Assembly: GCA_001513145.1 (NCBI GenBank)
Contig: LFSP01000043.1
Span: 73,518-137,517 of the forward strand
Direction of reading: 5' to 3'
Length of the DNA: 64,000 nt
Origin: Clostridia bacterium DTU025
GTDB lineage: Bacteria; Bacillota; DTU025
The notes below the pieces were generated by a model. That model worked only from the letters and a program-made list of their open reading frames with translations. It was not told the origin of the DNA and searched no databases. Of this stretch, positions 21,148-30,289 are shown piece by piece. The position numbers were made by a program, and so were the translations under genes. Positions within the stretch are counted from its first letter, which is position 1. Each line of letters begins with the position of its first letter.

Positions 21148-21746
21148 CCAAGCTCAACTCCTGTCACGATGATGAAGATCTCTTCCATGGATGTCTCCCC
21201 GCTGTGAATGGTCTCTATTCGCTCGCTCCTGATGAGCTTCAGGAACTCCTCGTTGTAGCCAATTCCGTCAAGCGGAAAGACGGCGGTGGCAAGGGTTCCA
21301 TTTTCCCTGTATTCGACTGTTACTTCGCGCTTGCCGTACTTGAGTTTCAGATCCCTCGGCGTCGACACCTCTATCAGTTTGCCGTTTACACAGAACGCAA
21401 CGCGGTCACACAGCTGTTCAACGTCGTTCATCAGATGGGTGGTTAAGAAGACCGTGCCCCCTCCGTCGCGGAACTCGGCTATCATGTCCTTGATGATCCT
21501 GGCGTTCTTTGGATCGAGGCCATTGGTCACCTCGTCCAGAAAGAGAACGCGGGGATTGTTGAGCATGGCGCGGACGAAATTCAGGCGGACCTTCATTCCC
21601 TTGGAGTATTCGCCAACCTTGATGTTCCGGTATTCCCAAAGGCCGACTCTTTCCATCAGCTCCTGAATGTCTGCGGTCTTCTTGTAGAAGCCGGAGAAGA
21701 ACCTCATGTTCTCCAGAGCCGTCAGCTTGGTGAAATGCACGGGCAC
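21144..21746 (-). pseudogene. ABC transporter ATPase, 5'-truncated (no Walker A)
   Basis: A 200-residue fragment that begins at the Q-loop region (VPVHFTKLTALENMRFF). It then shows a signature-like YSKGMKVRLNFVRAM, Walker B VLFLDEVTNGLD and the switch histidine LTTH. The first roughly 80 residues of an ABC ATPase, including the Walker A loop, are missing. Reading upstream in frame gives a plausible NLVGFE just before the GTG, then unrelated residues, then a stop near 21818. No Walker A appears in any frame before hutH. It cannot bind ATP normally, so it is a broken gene unless the missing part was moved elsewhere. Confidence 0.75.
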
Positions 21747-21834
21747 CTCGAATCCAACGAGATTGATATGATTCCTTCGGGGTGGCCCCCTGTGAGCCCG
21801 ATGCGGGGAGAGTCAAGGAGAGTGAAGGAAATCT

Positions 21835-21860
21835 GCCTGTTGTGACAAAGTACAACAGGC
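21835..21860. promoter_or_regulatory. inverted repeat upstream of hutH, candidate operator
   Basis: Perfect 9-bp arms GCCTGTTGT and ACAACAGGC separated by 8 bases, 49 bases before the hutH start. This fits a dimeric repressor site or a leader hairpin controlling histidine use. No regulator gene is adjacent. Confidence 0.5.
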
Positions 21861-21908
21861 GCAAGGATACACTCATGCAAGGCCCTCGTGCGGAAGGAAG
21901 GGACGCCA

Positions 21909-23474
21909 TTGCACGTTATCATAGACGGCCGCAGCCTGAGCATCGAACAAGTGGTCGCGGTGGCCCGCGGCGACAGCCGCAAAGCCTCTCCGGCACAGCA
22001 GGCGAAGGTCTATCCCAAGGTGACGCTATCTGGCTCGGCGCGCGAGCGCATCGCCCGAGCCAGCGAGTTTGTGGAGTCGCTGCTCTCACGGGAGCGGCCG
22101 GTGTATGGCGTGACCACCGGGTTCGGCAAGTTCGCGGAGGTGGTGATATCCCCCGACGACACAGCCGCGTTGCAGCGCAACCTCCTTCTCTCGCACGCCG
22201 CCGGCGTGGGGGAGTTGCTGCCTGAGGAGGTGGTCCGGGCCATCCTGCTCCTGCGGGCCAACGCCCTGGCGGTGGGATGCTCAGGGGTGCGCCCGGAGGT
22301 GGTGGACACGCTCATCGCCATGCTCAACGAAGGCGTCCATCCTGCGGTGCCGTCACAGGGGTCCGTGGGCGCCAGCGGCGATCTGGCCCCCCTGGCCCAT
22401 GCGATGCTGGTGCTGATCGGCCAAGGAATGGCGTTCTACCGCGGCCAGCTCATGCCTGGCGCCCAGGCCATGGCCGCGGCCGGCATATCCCCAGTCACCC
22501 TCCGCGCGAAGGAGGGGCTTGCCCTCATCAATGGCACGCAGGTGATGACGGCCATCGGGGTGCTGGCGGTGCACGACGCCGAAAGGCTGGCCAGGGTCGC
22601 GGACATCGCAGCTGCCATGACCACCGAGGCGCTTCTGGGCACCACAGCGGCGCTGGACCCGCGCATTCACGGCGTCCGCGCCCACCGCGGCCAACAGGCC
22701 AGCGCCGCCAACATCCTCGCCCTCATGGCGGACAGCGCCATACGGCGGTCGCACATCGACTGCCCCAGGGTGCAGGACGCCTACTCGCTGAGGTGCGCGC
22801 CGCAGGTGCACGGGGCGGTCCGTGATGCCATCGCCTATGCCCGCGCCGTCGTGGAGACCGAGATGAACTCCGCCACCGACAACCCACTGCTATTCCCTGA
22901 CGACGGCGAGGTGCTGAGCGGGGGCAACTTCCACGGCGAGCCGGTGGCCATGGCCATGGACTTCCTGGGGATCGCCCTCTCGGAGCTGGCCAGCATTTCG
23001 GAGCGGCGCACGGAACGCATGGTGAACCCGCAGCTTTCGGGGCTTCCGCCGTTCCTTACGGAGCACGGAGGGCTCAGCTCGGGCATGATGATAGCGCAGT
23101 ACACGGCGGCTGCGCTGGTGTCGGAGAACAAGGTGTTGGCCTCGCCGGCCGTGGTCGACTCGATTCCCACGTCGGGCAACCAGGAGGACCACGTCAGCAT
23201 GGGCACCATCGCCGCCCGAAAGGCGCGGCAGATCGCCGGGAACGTCGCCAACGTGTTGGCCATCGAGCTGCTTGCCGCGTGCCAGGCGCTGGACTTCCGC
23301 GCGCCGCTGCGCCCGGGGCGGGGGACGGGGGCGGTCTATCGGTTGGTGAGGGAGCACGTGCCGCATCTGGAGCACGACCGCGAGCTGGCTCCCGACATCG
23401 ATTCAGCTCGGCGTCTCATAGTATCAGGAGAAGTGGAGCGGGCGGCCCGCGAAGCCGTCGGGCGCGTGGATTAG
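21909..23474 (+). CDS. hutH: histidine ammonia-lyase
   Basis: About 521 residues. It removes ammonia from histidine to give urocanate, the first step of histidine use. The MIO cofactor-forming Ala-Ser-Gly is in GSVGASGDLAPLAHAML, and the family segments NPLLFPDDGEVLSGGNFHGEP and SGNQEDHVSMG are present. The track begins at GTG 21888, but a TTG at 21909 has AAGGAAGGGA at the right distance and starts the conserved HVIIDG. It is followed by hutU after 31 bases. Confidence 0.95.
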   Translation: MHVIIDGRSLSIEQVVAVARGDSRKASPAQQAKVYPKVTLSGSARERIARASEFVESLLSRERPVYGVTTGFGKFAEVVISPDDTAALQRNLLLSHAAGVGELLPEEVVRAILLLRANALAVGCSGVRPEVVDTLIAMLNEGVHPAVPSQGSVGASGDLAPLAHAMLVLIGQGMAFYRGQLMPGAQAMAAAGISPVTLRAKEGLALINGTQVMTAIGVLAVHDAERLARVADIAAAMTTEALLGTTAALDPRIHGVRAHRGQQASAANILALMADSAIRRSHIDCPRVQDAYSLRCAPQVHGAVRDAIAYARAVVETEMNSATDNPLLFPDDGEVLSGGNFHGEPVAMAMDFLGIALSELASISERRTERMVNPQLSGLPPFLTEHGGLSSGMMIAQYTAAALVSENKVLASPAVVDSIPTSGNQEDHVSMGTIAARKARQIAGNVANVLAIELLAACQALDFRAPLRPGRGTGAVYRLVREHVPHLEHDRELAPDIDSARRLIVSGEVERAAREAVGRVD

Positions 23475-23505
23475 GTTGGACCGAGTTCGGAAGGGGGTAT
23501 GAGGC

Positions 23506-25155
23506 ATGTCGAGGCTCGTGATGGCGCCGACGGGCGCCGCGCTCACCTGCAAGGGCTGGCAGCAGGAGGCAGCTTTGAGGATGCTCATGAACAACCTCGA
23601 TCCGGAGGTGGCCGAGAAGCCTGACCAGCTCATCGTGTATGGCGGCACGGGGCGTGCTGCACGCAGCTGGGAGGCGTTCGACGCCATCGTAGCGGCTCTG
23701 ACGGAGCTGGAGGACGACGAGACGCTGCTGGTGCAGTCTGGCAAGCCTGTGGCGGTGTTCAAGACTCACCGCGATGCTCCGAGGGTGCTGATCTCCAACG
23801 CCATGTTGGTGCCGCACTGGGCCACCTGGGAGAACTTCTGGGCGCTGGAGCGGGCGGGGCTCACGATGTACGGCCAGATGACCGCGGGAAGCTGGATATA
23901 CATCGGCACCCAGGGCATCCTGCAGGGCACGTATGAGACTTTCGCGGCGGCGGCCCACAAGCACTTCGGAGGTTCTCTGGCGGGGAGACTGGTGCTCACG
24001 GCCGGGCTCGGCGGGATGGGCGGAGCTCAACCGCTGGCGGTGACGTTCAACGAGGGCGTGGTCATTGCGGTGGAGGTGGACCGCAAGCGGATCCAGCGGA
24101 GGCTCGAGACCAGGTACTGCGAGATGTGTACCGAGAGCATCGACGAGGCGATCGCCTGGGCGCGGGAGGCCGTGGAGAAGAGGATACCGCGGTCGATTGC
24201 GCTTCTGGGGAACGCGGCGGAGACGCACCCCGAGTTCGTGCGGCGCGGGGTGATTCCTGACCTGGTGACGGACCAGACTTCGGCCCACGACCCGCTGGGC
24301 GGGTACGTGCCAGCCGGGCTCACGCTGGAGCAGGCGGAGGAGCTGAGGCGGGAGAACCCGGAGGAGTACGTGAGGCGGTCCAGGCGGTCCATGGCGACGC
24401 AGGTTCGGGCGATGCTGGAGATGATGAGGCGCGGGGCTGTGGTGTTCGACTACGGCAACAACATCAGGCAGGTGGCGAAGGACGAGGGCGTGGACGATGC
24501 GTTTGCGTATCCGGGGTTCGTGCCGGCGTACATACGTCCGCTGTTCTGCGAGGGCAAGGGCCCGTTCAGGTGGGTGGCGCTGTCGGGGGATCCCGCGGAT
24601 ATTCACGTGACTGATGAAGTGATCCTGAACGAGTTCGCCCACGATGAGCACCTGACACGCTGGATCCGCATGGCCCACGACCATGTGGCGTTCCAAGGGC
24701 TGCCAGCCAGGATCTGTTGGTTGGGGTATGGAGAGCGGGCGAGGTTCGGCAAGATCATCAATGACCTGGTGGCGGCGGGCAAGATCAGCGCGCCGATCGT
24801 GATCGGCCGGGACCATCTGGACTGCGGGTCGGTTGCATCGCCTAACAGGGAGACTGAGGGGATGAAGGACGGGTCGGACGCCATCGCGGACTGGCCCGTG
24901 CTGAACGCGCTCCTAAACGCGGTGAACGGCGCCACGTGGGTGAGCTTCCACCACGGCGGCGGGGTAGGGATCGGCTACTCGCTGCACGCGGGGATGGTCA
25001 TCGTGGCGGACGGGACGGCGGAGGCCGCGGCGCGGCTCGAGCGGGTGCTGACCGGGGACCCGGGGATCGGGGTGGTCCGGCACGCGGATGCAGGATACGA
25101 GGAGGCGCAGGAGTTCGCCGCGAAGCACGGGATCAAGATTCCGAGAGTAGGCTAG
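23506..25155 (+). CDS. hutU: urocanate hydratase
   Basis: A 549-residue NAD-dependent enzyme that converts urocanate to imidazolonepropionate. Motifs: [14 protein letters not shown], the NAD-binding [29 protein letters not shown] and [17 protein letters not shown]. Length is normal. The next pathway steps (ftcD, hutI, fchA) lie 4 kb downstream on the same strand, separated by an opposite-strand metal transporter and a repeat array. Confidence 0.97.
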   Translation: MSRLVMAPTGAALTCKGWQQEAALRMLMNNLDPEVAEKPDQLIVYGGTGRAARSWEAFDAIVAALTELEDDETLLVQSGKPVAVFKTHRDAPRVLISNAMLVPHWATWENFWALERAGLTMYGQMTAGSWIYIGTQGILQGTYETFAAAAHKHFGGSLAGRLVLTAGLGGMGGAQPLAVTFNEGVVIAVEVDRKRIQRRLETRYCEMCTESIDEAIAWAREAVEKRIPRSIALLGNAAETHPEFVRRGVIPDLVTDQTSAHDPLGGYVPAGLTLEQAEELRRENPEEYVRRSRRSMATQVRAMLEMMRRGAVVFDYGNNIRQVAKDEGVDDAFAYPGFVPAYIRPLFCEGKGPFRWVALSGDPADIHVTDEVILNEFAHDEHLTRWIRMAHDHVAFQGLPARICWLGYGERARFGKIINDLVAAGKISAPIVIGRDHLDCGSVASPNRETEGMKDGSDAIADWPVLNALLNAVNGATWVSFHHGGGVGIGYSLHAGMVIVADGTAEAAARLERVLTGDPGIGVVRHADAGYEEAQEFAAKHGIKIPRVG

Positions 25156-25199
25156 AGTCGTTCTCGCGCGTGCTGGTCGGGCGCTTGCAACCCTCCCTG

Positions 25200-26189
25200 T
25201 CAGCGCCTGGGTTTGCGTTCGGACGATGTGAGCACGCGGTCTAGCTCGGATATGGCCTGGTCGACAGTGAGTGGGATGTCAACGTCCCACCCTCTGTCTT
25301 TCATGGAAGCAAATAGCTCGGCCAGGGACGGCGCGTCGACGCCGAGCTGGCGCAGGCGGTCTCCCTGGGAGAATACGTGCTCAGGGGTGCCGCTGAGGGC
25401 GATGCCGCCGGGGCCGGCCAGCACGTAGACGTAGTCGGCGATGTGCGGCACGAAGTCGATCTCGTGGGTGGATATGATGTATGCCAGGCGCAGCTGGGAG
25501 CTGACTGCTTCGAGAAGGGTGACGAGCTCCGAGCGAGATCTGGGGTCGAGGCCGGTGAAGGGCTCGTCAAGGATCAACAGCTCCGGCTCGGTGACCAGCG
25601 CCCCGGCCAGGGCCACCTTACGCTTCTCGCCGCCGCTGAGGTAGTGCGGGATCTTGTGGCGGAGGTGCTGGATGCCGAGCCTCTCGAGGATGGCCTCGCC
25701 GGCCCGAGCGACGCGCTCGCGTGGCCAGCCGAGGGCGCGGGGTGTGAACGTGACGTCATCCCACACGGTGGGGCCGATGATCTGGTCGTCGACGTCCTGG
25801 AGCACGACTCCCACGCGCTGGCGCACTTCGCGGAACTGCTTGGCTGGGTTGACGCCGAACACGGTCACCTCGCCCTCGATAGGGGAGAGCAGGCCGAGCA
25901 GGTGGAAGATGAGGGTCGTCTTGCCGCTGCCGTTGGCGCCCAGCACGACTACGCGCTGGCCGCGGCACACGGTGAAGTCGAGGCCGCACAGGTCCACGGC
26001 GGTGCGGTCGGGATAGACGTGCCTGAGGCACCTTACCTGCACTATGATGTCGTTGGTAGCGGTGGAGCCGCGGGCGGCCGGGTCGCGCGCGGCGAAGTCG
26101 CGTGGCGCGGCAGCGCCTGTTGTTGCGATGCGCTTCGCATGCTCATGGGTTGCGGCTGCGGCTCGGGCTCGCTGTTCCGTGGAACTCAA
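25200..26189 (-). CDS. cbiO: cobalt/nickel ECF-type transporter ATPase
   Basis: A 329-residue ATP-binding subunit: Walker A GANGSGKTT, signature YLSGGEKRKVALAGAL, Walker B LLILDEPFTGLD and switch STHEID. The first 50 residues are an Ala/Arg-rich, probably disordered extension not typical of CbiO. It powers uptake of Co2+ or Ni2+ together with CbiQ and CbiM. Its start overlaps the cbiQ stop by 4 bases. It converges on hutU with only 44 bases between. Confidence 0.9.
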   Translation of the reverse strand: MSSTEQRARAAAATHEHAKRIATTGAAAPRDFAARDPAARGSTATNDIIVQVRCLRHVYPDRTAVDLCGLDFTVCRGQRVVVLGANGSGKTTLIFHLLGLLSPIEGEVTVFGVNPAKQFREVRQRVGVVLQDVDDQIIGPTVWDDVTFTPRALGWPRERVARAGEAILERLGIQHLRHKIPHYLSGGEKRKVALAGALVTEPELLILDEPFTGLDPRSRSELVTLLEAVSSQLRLAYIISTHEIDFVPHIADYVYVLAGPGGIALSGTPEHVFSQGDRLRQLGVDAPSLAELFASMKDRGWDVDIPLTVDQAISELDRVLTSSERKPRR

Positions 26190-26908
26190 GACGAAAACCT
26201 CCTTGCGGCGATGGCCGCCGTGAGCACTGCGGCGCAGTATGCCAGCAGAGCGTAATGAAACGCAGCCATCGGGCGCGCCGGACGGCTGCTCTCGATCCTT
26301 CCCGAGTAGCCCCTCACCAGCATCATCTTGTACATCCGTTCGGTCATATCGGCGGCGTGCAACACGACTACCCCCAAGGCCTCGCCGTACGTGCGAAGCT
26401 GCGTGCCGAGGCCGAGGCCGGCGCCGCCGCGCAGCCGAATGGCCTGCACCACCTGGCCTAGTTCGGTAAGGAGCAGAAAAAACGCGCGATACGCCAAGAA
26501 AAGACCGTCGCCCACTGGCCCCGGCAGGACCCGCGATATCAGCGAGAACGCGTCAACGAAGGTCGTAGTCGTTATGAAGAGTGCGGCCGCGAACCCCGCC
26601 GAGAACGCCCTGATGACGATGACCGTCGCGAAGGCGGGGTTCGTGCGCACCCACCCCAGGGCGAAGATCCCTGCGAAAAGCACCGGATACGCGGCGATGG
26701 CGACGAGCCGGCGCACGGGCTGCCGCGTCGCGGCGGCCAGTGCCAGGGCGGCGCCGCAGACGGCGGCTACCGAGGCCGGCGTGGCTGCGACGATGGTAGC
26801 AGCAAGAAGCAGGCCTGAGGCCGCCAGCTTCACGCCGGTCGGCGTCGCGTGCAGCGATGTGTTTCCGTTCGCGGCCATCTCGTCGATGAGAGCCAGGTCC
26901 AAGCTCAA
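26186..26908 (-). CDS. cbiQ: cobalt/nickel ECF transporter transmembrane component
   Basis: A 240-residue membrane protein of the CbiQ/EcfT type, with several hydrophobic segments, the coupling helix region LRTYGEALGVVVLHAADMTERMYKMMLVRGYSG, and a final membrane helix. The AAD.TERMYKMMLVRG stretch is the typical ATPase-contact motif. It overlaps cbiM and cbiO by 4 bases each, so the three are one translational unit. Confidence 0.9.
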   Translation of the reverse strand: MSLDLALIDEMAANGNTSLHATPTGVKLAASGLLLAATIVAATPASVAAVCGAALALAAATRQPVRRLVAIAAYPVLFAGIFALGWVRTNPAFATVIVIRAFSAGFAAALFITTTTFVDAFSLISRVLPGPVGDGLFLAYRAFFLLLTELGQVVQAIRLRGGAGLGLGTQLRTYGEALGVVVLHAADMTERMYKMMLVRGYSGRIESSRPARPMAAFHYALLAYCAAVLTAAIAARRFSS

Positions 26909-27606
26909 GCCCCCCTGCCTTCGTCGGCGCCTAGCAGCTCAGGCCGCACCCGCCAGATGAACTCCACAAGCGCCCCCACCACCAGCGCCTCCACCGCCCA
27001 GCCCACCGCGGCCGTCGACAGCACCACGGCGGCGAAGGTCCGCAGCGGAGTCGCCAGGGCCTCGCGGTGCGCTTCCTCCGCGGCATGGACGTGCCCACCC
27101 AGGACGAGGTCGGGGTCGGCGCCGGACGATGCCACCACCGCCAGCATCGCAAAGGTAGACACCGCCAGCGCCAGCGCTACTGCTATGGCGGCGGCCGCGA
27201 AGGCGCGAGTGCGAGGCAAAGCCCTCCGAACCGCCTTCCACAGCAGCCAGCCCAGCGTGACCTCTACGCCGCCTATCAGAGCGTTAAGGCCCAGGACAGT
27301 GATTCCCCCGTGTGCTGTAAGGGAGAGAATCAGGTTTGCTATGAAGACCGCCACGAACCCCGCGGCGGGCCCGGCAATTATCCCGGTGAGCACTGTTAAG
27401 TTCACGTGGTATCCAAGCACCGGCAAGGGAAGCCCCATGGCCACCAGCATCAGCGCGGACAGGACCGCTATACGCGGTGCCACGCGAGCGCCCTCGAGCC
27501 TGGCGAGGCGGCGCGAGGCGACGAGGAGCAACACGGCAGTGATGGCCAGGCCTGCTGCGACGATGGGCAGTGGCAATAGCCCGTCAGGGATGTGAAGGTG
27601 CGACAT
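26905..27606 (-). CDS. cbiM: cobalt/nickel transporter substrate-binding component
   Basis: A 233-residue membrane protein starting MSHLHIPDGLLP. In CbiM/NikM the extreme N-terminus with its His coordinates the metal, which fits this start. Segments GYHVNLTVLTGIIAGPAAGF and AHGGITVLGLNALIGG are typical. A His-containing loop (GGHVHAAEEAHRE) before the last helices may replace the small CbiN/NikN partner, as no cbiN gene is seen. GGAGGAG precedes the ATG. Co versus Ni cannot be decided here. Confidence 0.9.
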   Translation of the reverse strand: MSHLHIPDGLLPLPIVAAGLAITAVLLLVASRRLARLEGARVAPRIAVLSALMLVAMGLPLPVLGYHVNLTVLTGIIAGPAAGFVAVFIANLILSLTAHGGITVLGLNALIGGVEVTLGWLLWKAVRRALPRTRAFAAAAIAVALALAVSTFAMLAVVASSGADPDLVLGGHVHAAEEAHREALATPLRTFAAVVLSTAAVGWAVEALVVGALVEFIWRVRPELLGADEGRGA

Positions 27607-27610
27607 TCTA

Positions 27611-28162
27611 TTAACACTCCTCCGTGTCCGTCTGTTGGCCGTCGTTGGTGCCGAGCTTGCACCTGGCGCACAGACCCCACATCTCCATCCAGTGGTCCGT
27701 GATATTGAAGCCCGTTAGCTGCTCCAGGCGTTCGCTAAGGGAGTCCACGATGCAACCGTCGAACTCGGCTACTGCTCCGCACTGGGTGCAGAGGATGTGG
27801 TGATGGTGGTTGTTCACGGCCACTCCGTCGGCAGGATGCTCGGCCGGCGGCCTGTCTGAACACTCGCGGCTCAGCTCGTACCGGTGCGCACCGTCCTTGA
27901 GATTCAGTCTCGAAAGGATCCTGGCCTCGGTGAGAAGCTCAAGAGTCCTGTACACCGTGACCAAACTGGCGTTGGGCCGTGCCACGCGAAGCAGAGAGTG
28001 AACTTGGGCTGCTGTGAGGTGTCCGTGTCCTTCGAAGAACACGTTGAGCACCGCGCGTCGCTGCGGCGTAAGCCTGTAGCCGGCGGCGCGCAGTTTCGCC
28101 TCAGCCTCGGAAACCGCACAATGAGAAGTCGCAGCACCGGAGCTGCTCACCGAAGACAACAC
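27611..28162 (-). CDS. Fur-family metal-responsive regulator
   Basis: A 183-residue protein with a winged-helix domain (RLTPQRRAVLNVFFEGHGHLTAAQV, SLVTVYRTLELL) and a dimerisation domain with the metal ligands NNHHHHILCTQCG and a C-terminal CARCK pair, which form the structural Zn site. It is the first gene of the operon with cbiM, cbiQ and cbiO, 4 bases before cbiM. It therefore probably controls Ni or Co uptake. Zur or PerR cannot be excluded on sequence alone. Confidence 0.9.
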   Translation of the reverse strand: MLSSVSSSGAATSHCAVSEAEAKLRAAGYRLTPQRRAVLNVFFEGHGHLTAAQVHSLLRVARPNASLVTVYRTLELLTEARILSRLNLKDGAHRYELSRECSDRPPAEHPADGVAVNNHHHHILCTQCGAVAEFDGCIVDSLSERLEQLTGFNITDHWMEMWGLCARCKLGTNDGQQTDTEEC

Positions 28163-28205
28163 CCTTCTGAGTCGCTACATGAAAACGACTTTCAATTACA
28201 CCATC

Positions 28206-28233
28206 ATTATACCCTGAATGTGGCGAAATACAA
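28206..28233 (-). promoter_or_regulatory. promoter of the fur-cbiMQO operon
   Basis: On the minus strand TTGTAT (28233-28228) and TATAAT (28211-28206) are spaced 16 bases apart, about 45 bases upstream of the fur start. The AT-rich TAATTGAAA stretch just downstream could hold an autoregulatory Fur-type box, but I see no clean palindrome. Confidence 0.55.
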
Positions 28234-28330
28234 TGAGTACCGGCCGAGACGGCGCTGCGTGTGTAGCTCTAGGCGTCCAGCTGTCGTTTTCTCGTGCCGC
28301 AGTGCTGGCGTTGTGCGAAAGCGGTAGGAG

Positions 28331-29150
28331 CTTTGCGGCGTTCTTCTCCATTGTTAGGAGCAAGCGCCGGTGTTCTCCTTCAACTCGAGGAGAACACCGG
28401 CGCTTGCTCCGCCCGCGGGAGGAGTAGGTGGGATGGGTTGGTGCTGTGGCTGCTGCAGTTTACGAACGCGAGTTGGTTTCTTTCGTTTAGCTGGGGTTTT
28501 GTGTTCGAGCCGGTTTCGTGACGGGAGTCCCTAGCCACAACCGGTCCGGTGATCGTGTCGACATAACCTGTCGCGAGGGTGCTGTCCTCCGTTTCGAGGA
28601 GCAGGTGGCGATCTGCTCCTCGAAGCGGAGGAGCACGCGCTCGTTTGCTCCTCCCTTTGGAGGAAAAGCTCACGCGGATCGAAGCCGTGCAAGTGATCCG
28701 CCAGGGCCGCAAGACAGCAAACCACGTCTACCTGGGGCTTTGAGATAGCACTCTTTCGCCTCCGCGCGACGTCGTCTGCACTTGATCTGCGGGAGGGGCC
28801 AAGGACACCTTCCGCGAGGGTGTTTTCCTCCGTTTGGAGGGGCAGGTGCTGGTATGCTCCTCGATTCGGAGGAGCGCCCCCGTATCTGCTCCTCGTTTTG
28901 GAGGAAAAGCTCACGTGGATCGAAACTGTGGAAGTGAGCCGCAATATCCAAGCGACAGCAAGCCACGTCTACCTGGGGCTTTGAGGCGGCGCTCTTTGGC
29001 CTTCGCACGGCGTCGTCTGCACTTGATCCGCAGAAGGTGCTAAGAACATCTTCCGCGAGGGTGTTTTCCTCCGTTTCGAGGAGCAGGTGCGTGTGGGCTC
29101 CTAGAACCGGAGGAGTACACCCCTGCTTGCACCTCCCGTTGGAGGAAAGC
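28331..29150. repeat. array of 241-bp tandem units built from small palindromes
   Basis: Three clear units start with CGCGAGGGTG at 28572, 28813 and 29054, a spacing of exactly 241 bases. A diverged unit precedes them (about 28331), and the last is complete only for its first 95 bases. Each unit has a block of three small palindromes of the type TGCTCCTC-n5-GGAGGAGC, about 30 bases apart, then a roughly 145-base linker with conserved words such as CTACCTGGGGCTTTGAG and GTCGTCTGCACTTGAT. Since 241 is not a multiple of three, the frame changes between units, so the array is not a repeated protein domain. It fills the 1.16-kb gap between fur and ftcD; I see no gene in that gap. Confidence 0.85.
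28357..28410. repeat. perfect 23-bp inverted repeat
   Basis: Left arm 28357-28379 (begins GGAGCAAGCGCCGGTG) and right arm 28388-28410 are exact reverse complements around an 8-base loop TCAACTCG. There is no T-run after it. It belongs to the diverged first unit of the 241-bp array and could form a strong cruciform or RNA hairpin. Confidence 0.9.
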
Positions 29151-29325
29151 CACGAAGCAGGGTATCACGTCGGAATCCAGTTAGGTTCGGTTACAGCCTC
29201 CCGCCCACGTCGGCGATTGAGACGGTGCCCTGAATCTGCGCCTGACCCCGTGCGCCTGCTGGCCTGACAGGAATCGAAGGCAGTGCGGAGAATGTGATAG
29301 TGGCACTACGCGCGGAAGGACGGGG

Positions 29326-30249
29326 GTGGGCGGAGTGGTTGGGTCAAGCTCTGACCGGGTGTTCATCGAGTGTGTCCCAAATTTCTCTGAGGGCAGAAGG
29401 CCGGAGGTCGTTGCAGAGATCGTGACGGCCATCGCGTCGGTTGAAGGTGTCCGTATCCTGGACTATTCCTCCGATGCCGCTCACAATCGCAGTGTGGTGA
29501 CGCTCATCGGCCCCCCGGGTCCCGTGGTTGAGGCTGCGTTCAGGGGAATCGCCCGGGCGCGGGACCTCATCGACATGAGGACACACGAGGGAGAGCATCC
29601 TAGGCTCGGAGCCACCGACGTGGTTCCTTTCGTGCCCATCGCAGGGGCGACAATGAGCCAGTGCGTGGAGCTGGCCGTTGCCTTGGGTGAACGGGTGGGA
29701 CGAGAGCTGGAGATTCCCGTGTACCTGTACGAAGAGGCCGCCACCTGCCCCGAGCGACGCAACCTCGCGGACATCCGCAGGGGCGAGTACGAGGGGCTTT
29801 TCGAGAAGATAACCAAGCCGGAGTGGAGCCCGGATTTCGGGCCTTCCGTTGTTCATCCCACGGCCGGCGCCACTGTGATCGGAGCTCGACTGCCGCTGAT
29901 CGCGTTCAACGTGAATCTGACCACATCAGACCTGAACGTGGCCAAGAAGATAGCCCAGGCTGTACGGGCGTCATCCGGCGGACTTGCTTACGTGAAGGCT
30001 CTCGATGTGTTACTGAATGACAGGAACGTGGCACAGGTTTCTATGAACCTCGTGAATTACAGGAGGACTCCCATCCCTAGGGTTATGGAGATGGTGCGTC
30101 GCGAGGCAGCTCGCTGGGGCGTGGGCGTATTGGAGAGCGAGCTCATCGGGCTTGTTCCCCTTGATGCGGTGCTGGATGCTGCCGCCTACTATCTGCAGCT
30201 TCCCAAGCTTGATCGTTCCCAGGTGATCGAGGCCGGGCTATGGGAATGA
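29326..30249 (+). CDS. ftcD: glutamate formimidoyltransferase
   Basis: A 307-residue enzyme that transfers the formimino group of formiminoglutamate to tetrahydrofolate, leaving glutamate. Opening motif FIECVPNFSEGRRPEVV and SSDAAHNRSVVTLIG are typical, as are GARLPLIAFNVNL and ESELIGLVPLDAV. It lacks the fused cyclodeaminase domain of the animal enzyme; that activity is encoded separately by fchA two genes later. It starts with a GTG behind GGAAGGACGG. Confidence 0.95.
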   Translation: MGGVVGSSSDRVFIECVPNFSEGRRPEVVAEIVTAIASVEGVRILDYSSDAAHNRSVVTLIGPPGPVVEAAFRGIARARDLIDMRTHEGEHPRLGATDVVPFVPIAGATMSQCVELAVALGERVGRELEIPVYLYEEAATCPERRNLADIRRGEYEGLFEKITKPEWSPDFGPSVVHPTAGATVIGARLPLIAFNVNLTTSDLNVAKKIAQAVRASSGGLAYVKALDVLLNDRNVAQVSMNLVNYRRTPIPRVMEMVRREAARWGVGVLESELIGLVPLDAVLDAAAYYLQLPKLDRSQVIEAGLWE

Positions 30250-30289
30250 CTGAGTGTGCCGGCCTGCCCGGGAGGGAGGGAACGTCACA

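Noticed and set aside
23416-24816. 466-residue minus-strand ORF opposite hutU
   Set aside because: Shadow of urocanate hydratase; composition His/Arg/Pro-rich, no motif.
28331-29150. CRISPR array
   Set aside because: The palindromes are regularly spaced at about 30 bases, but only three per block. Spacers are 8-10 bases and partly conserved, the repeats vary, and no cas genes are present.
28380-29267. Short ORFs on both strands within the 241-bp array
   Set aside because: They overlap each other on both strands, switch frame between repeat units because 241 is not a multiple of three, and lack ribosome binding sites.
28331-29325. Type III toxin-antitoxin (RNA antitoxin repeats plus toxin gene)
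   Set aside because: Such antitoxin RNAs use repeats of a few tens of bases directly before a toxin gene. Here the unit is 241 bases and the next gene is ftcD.
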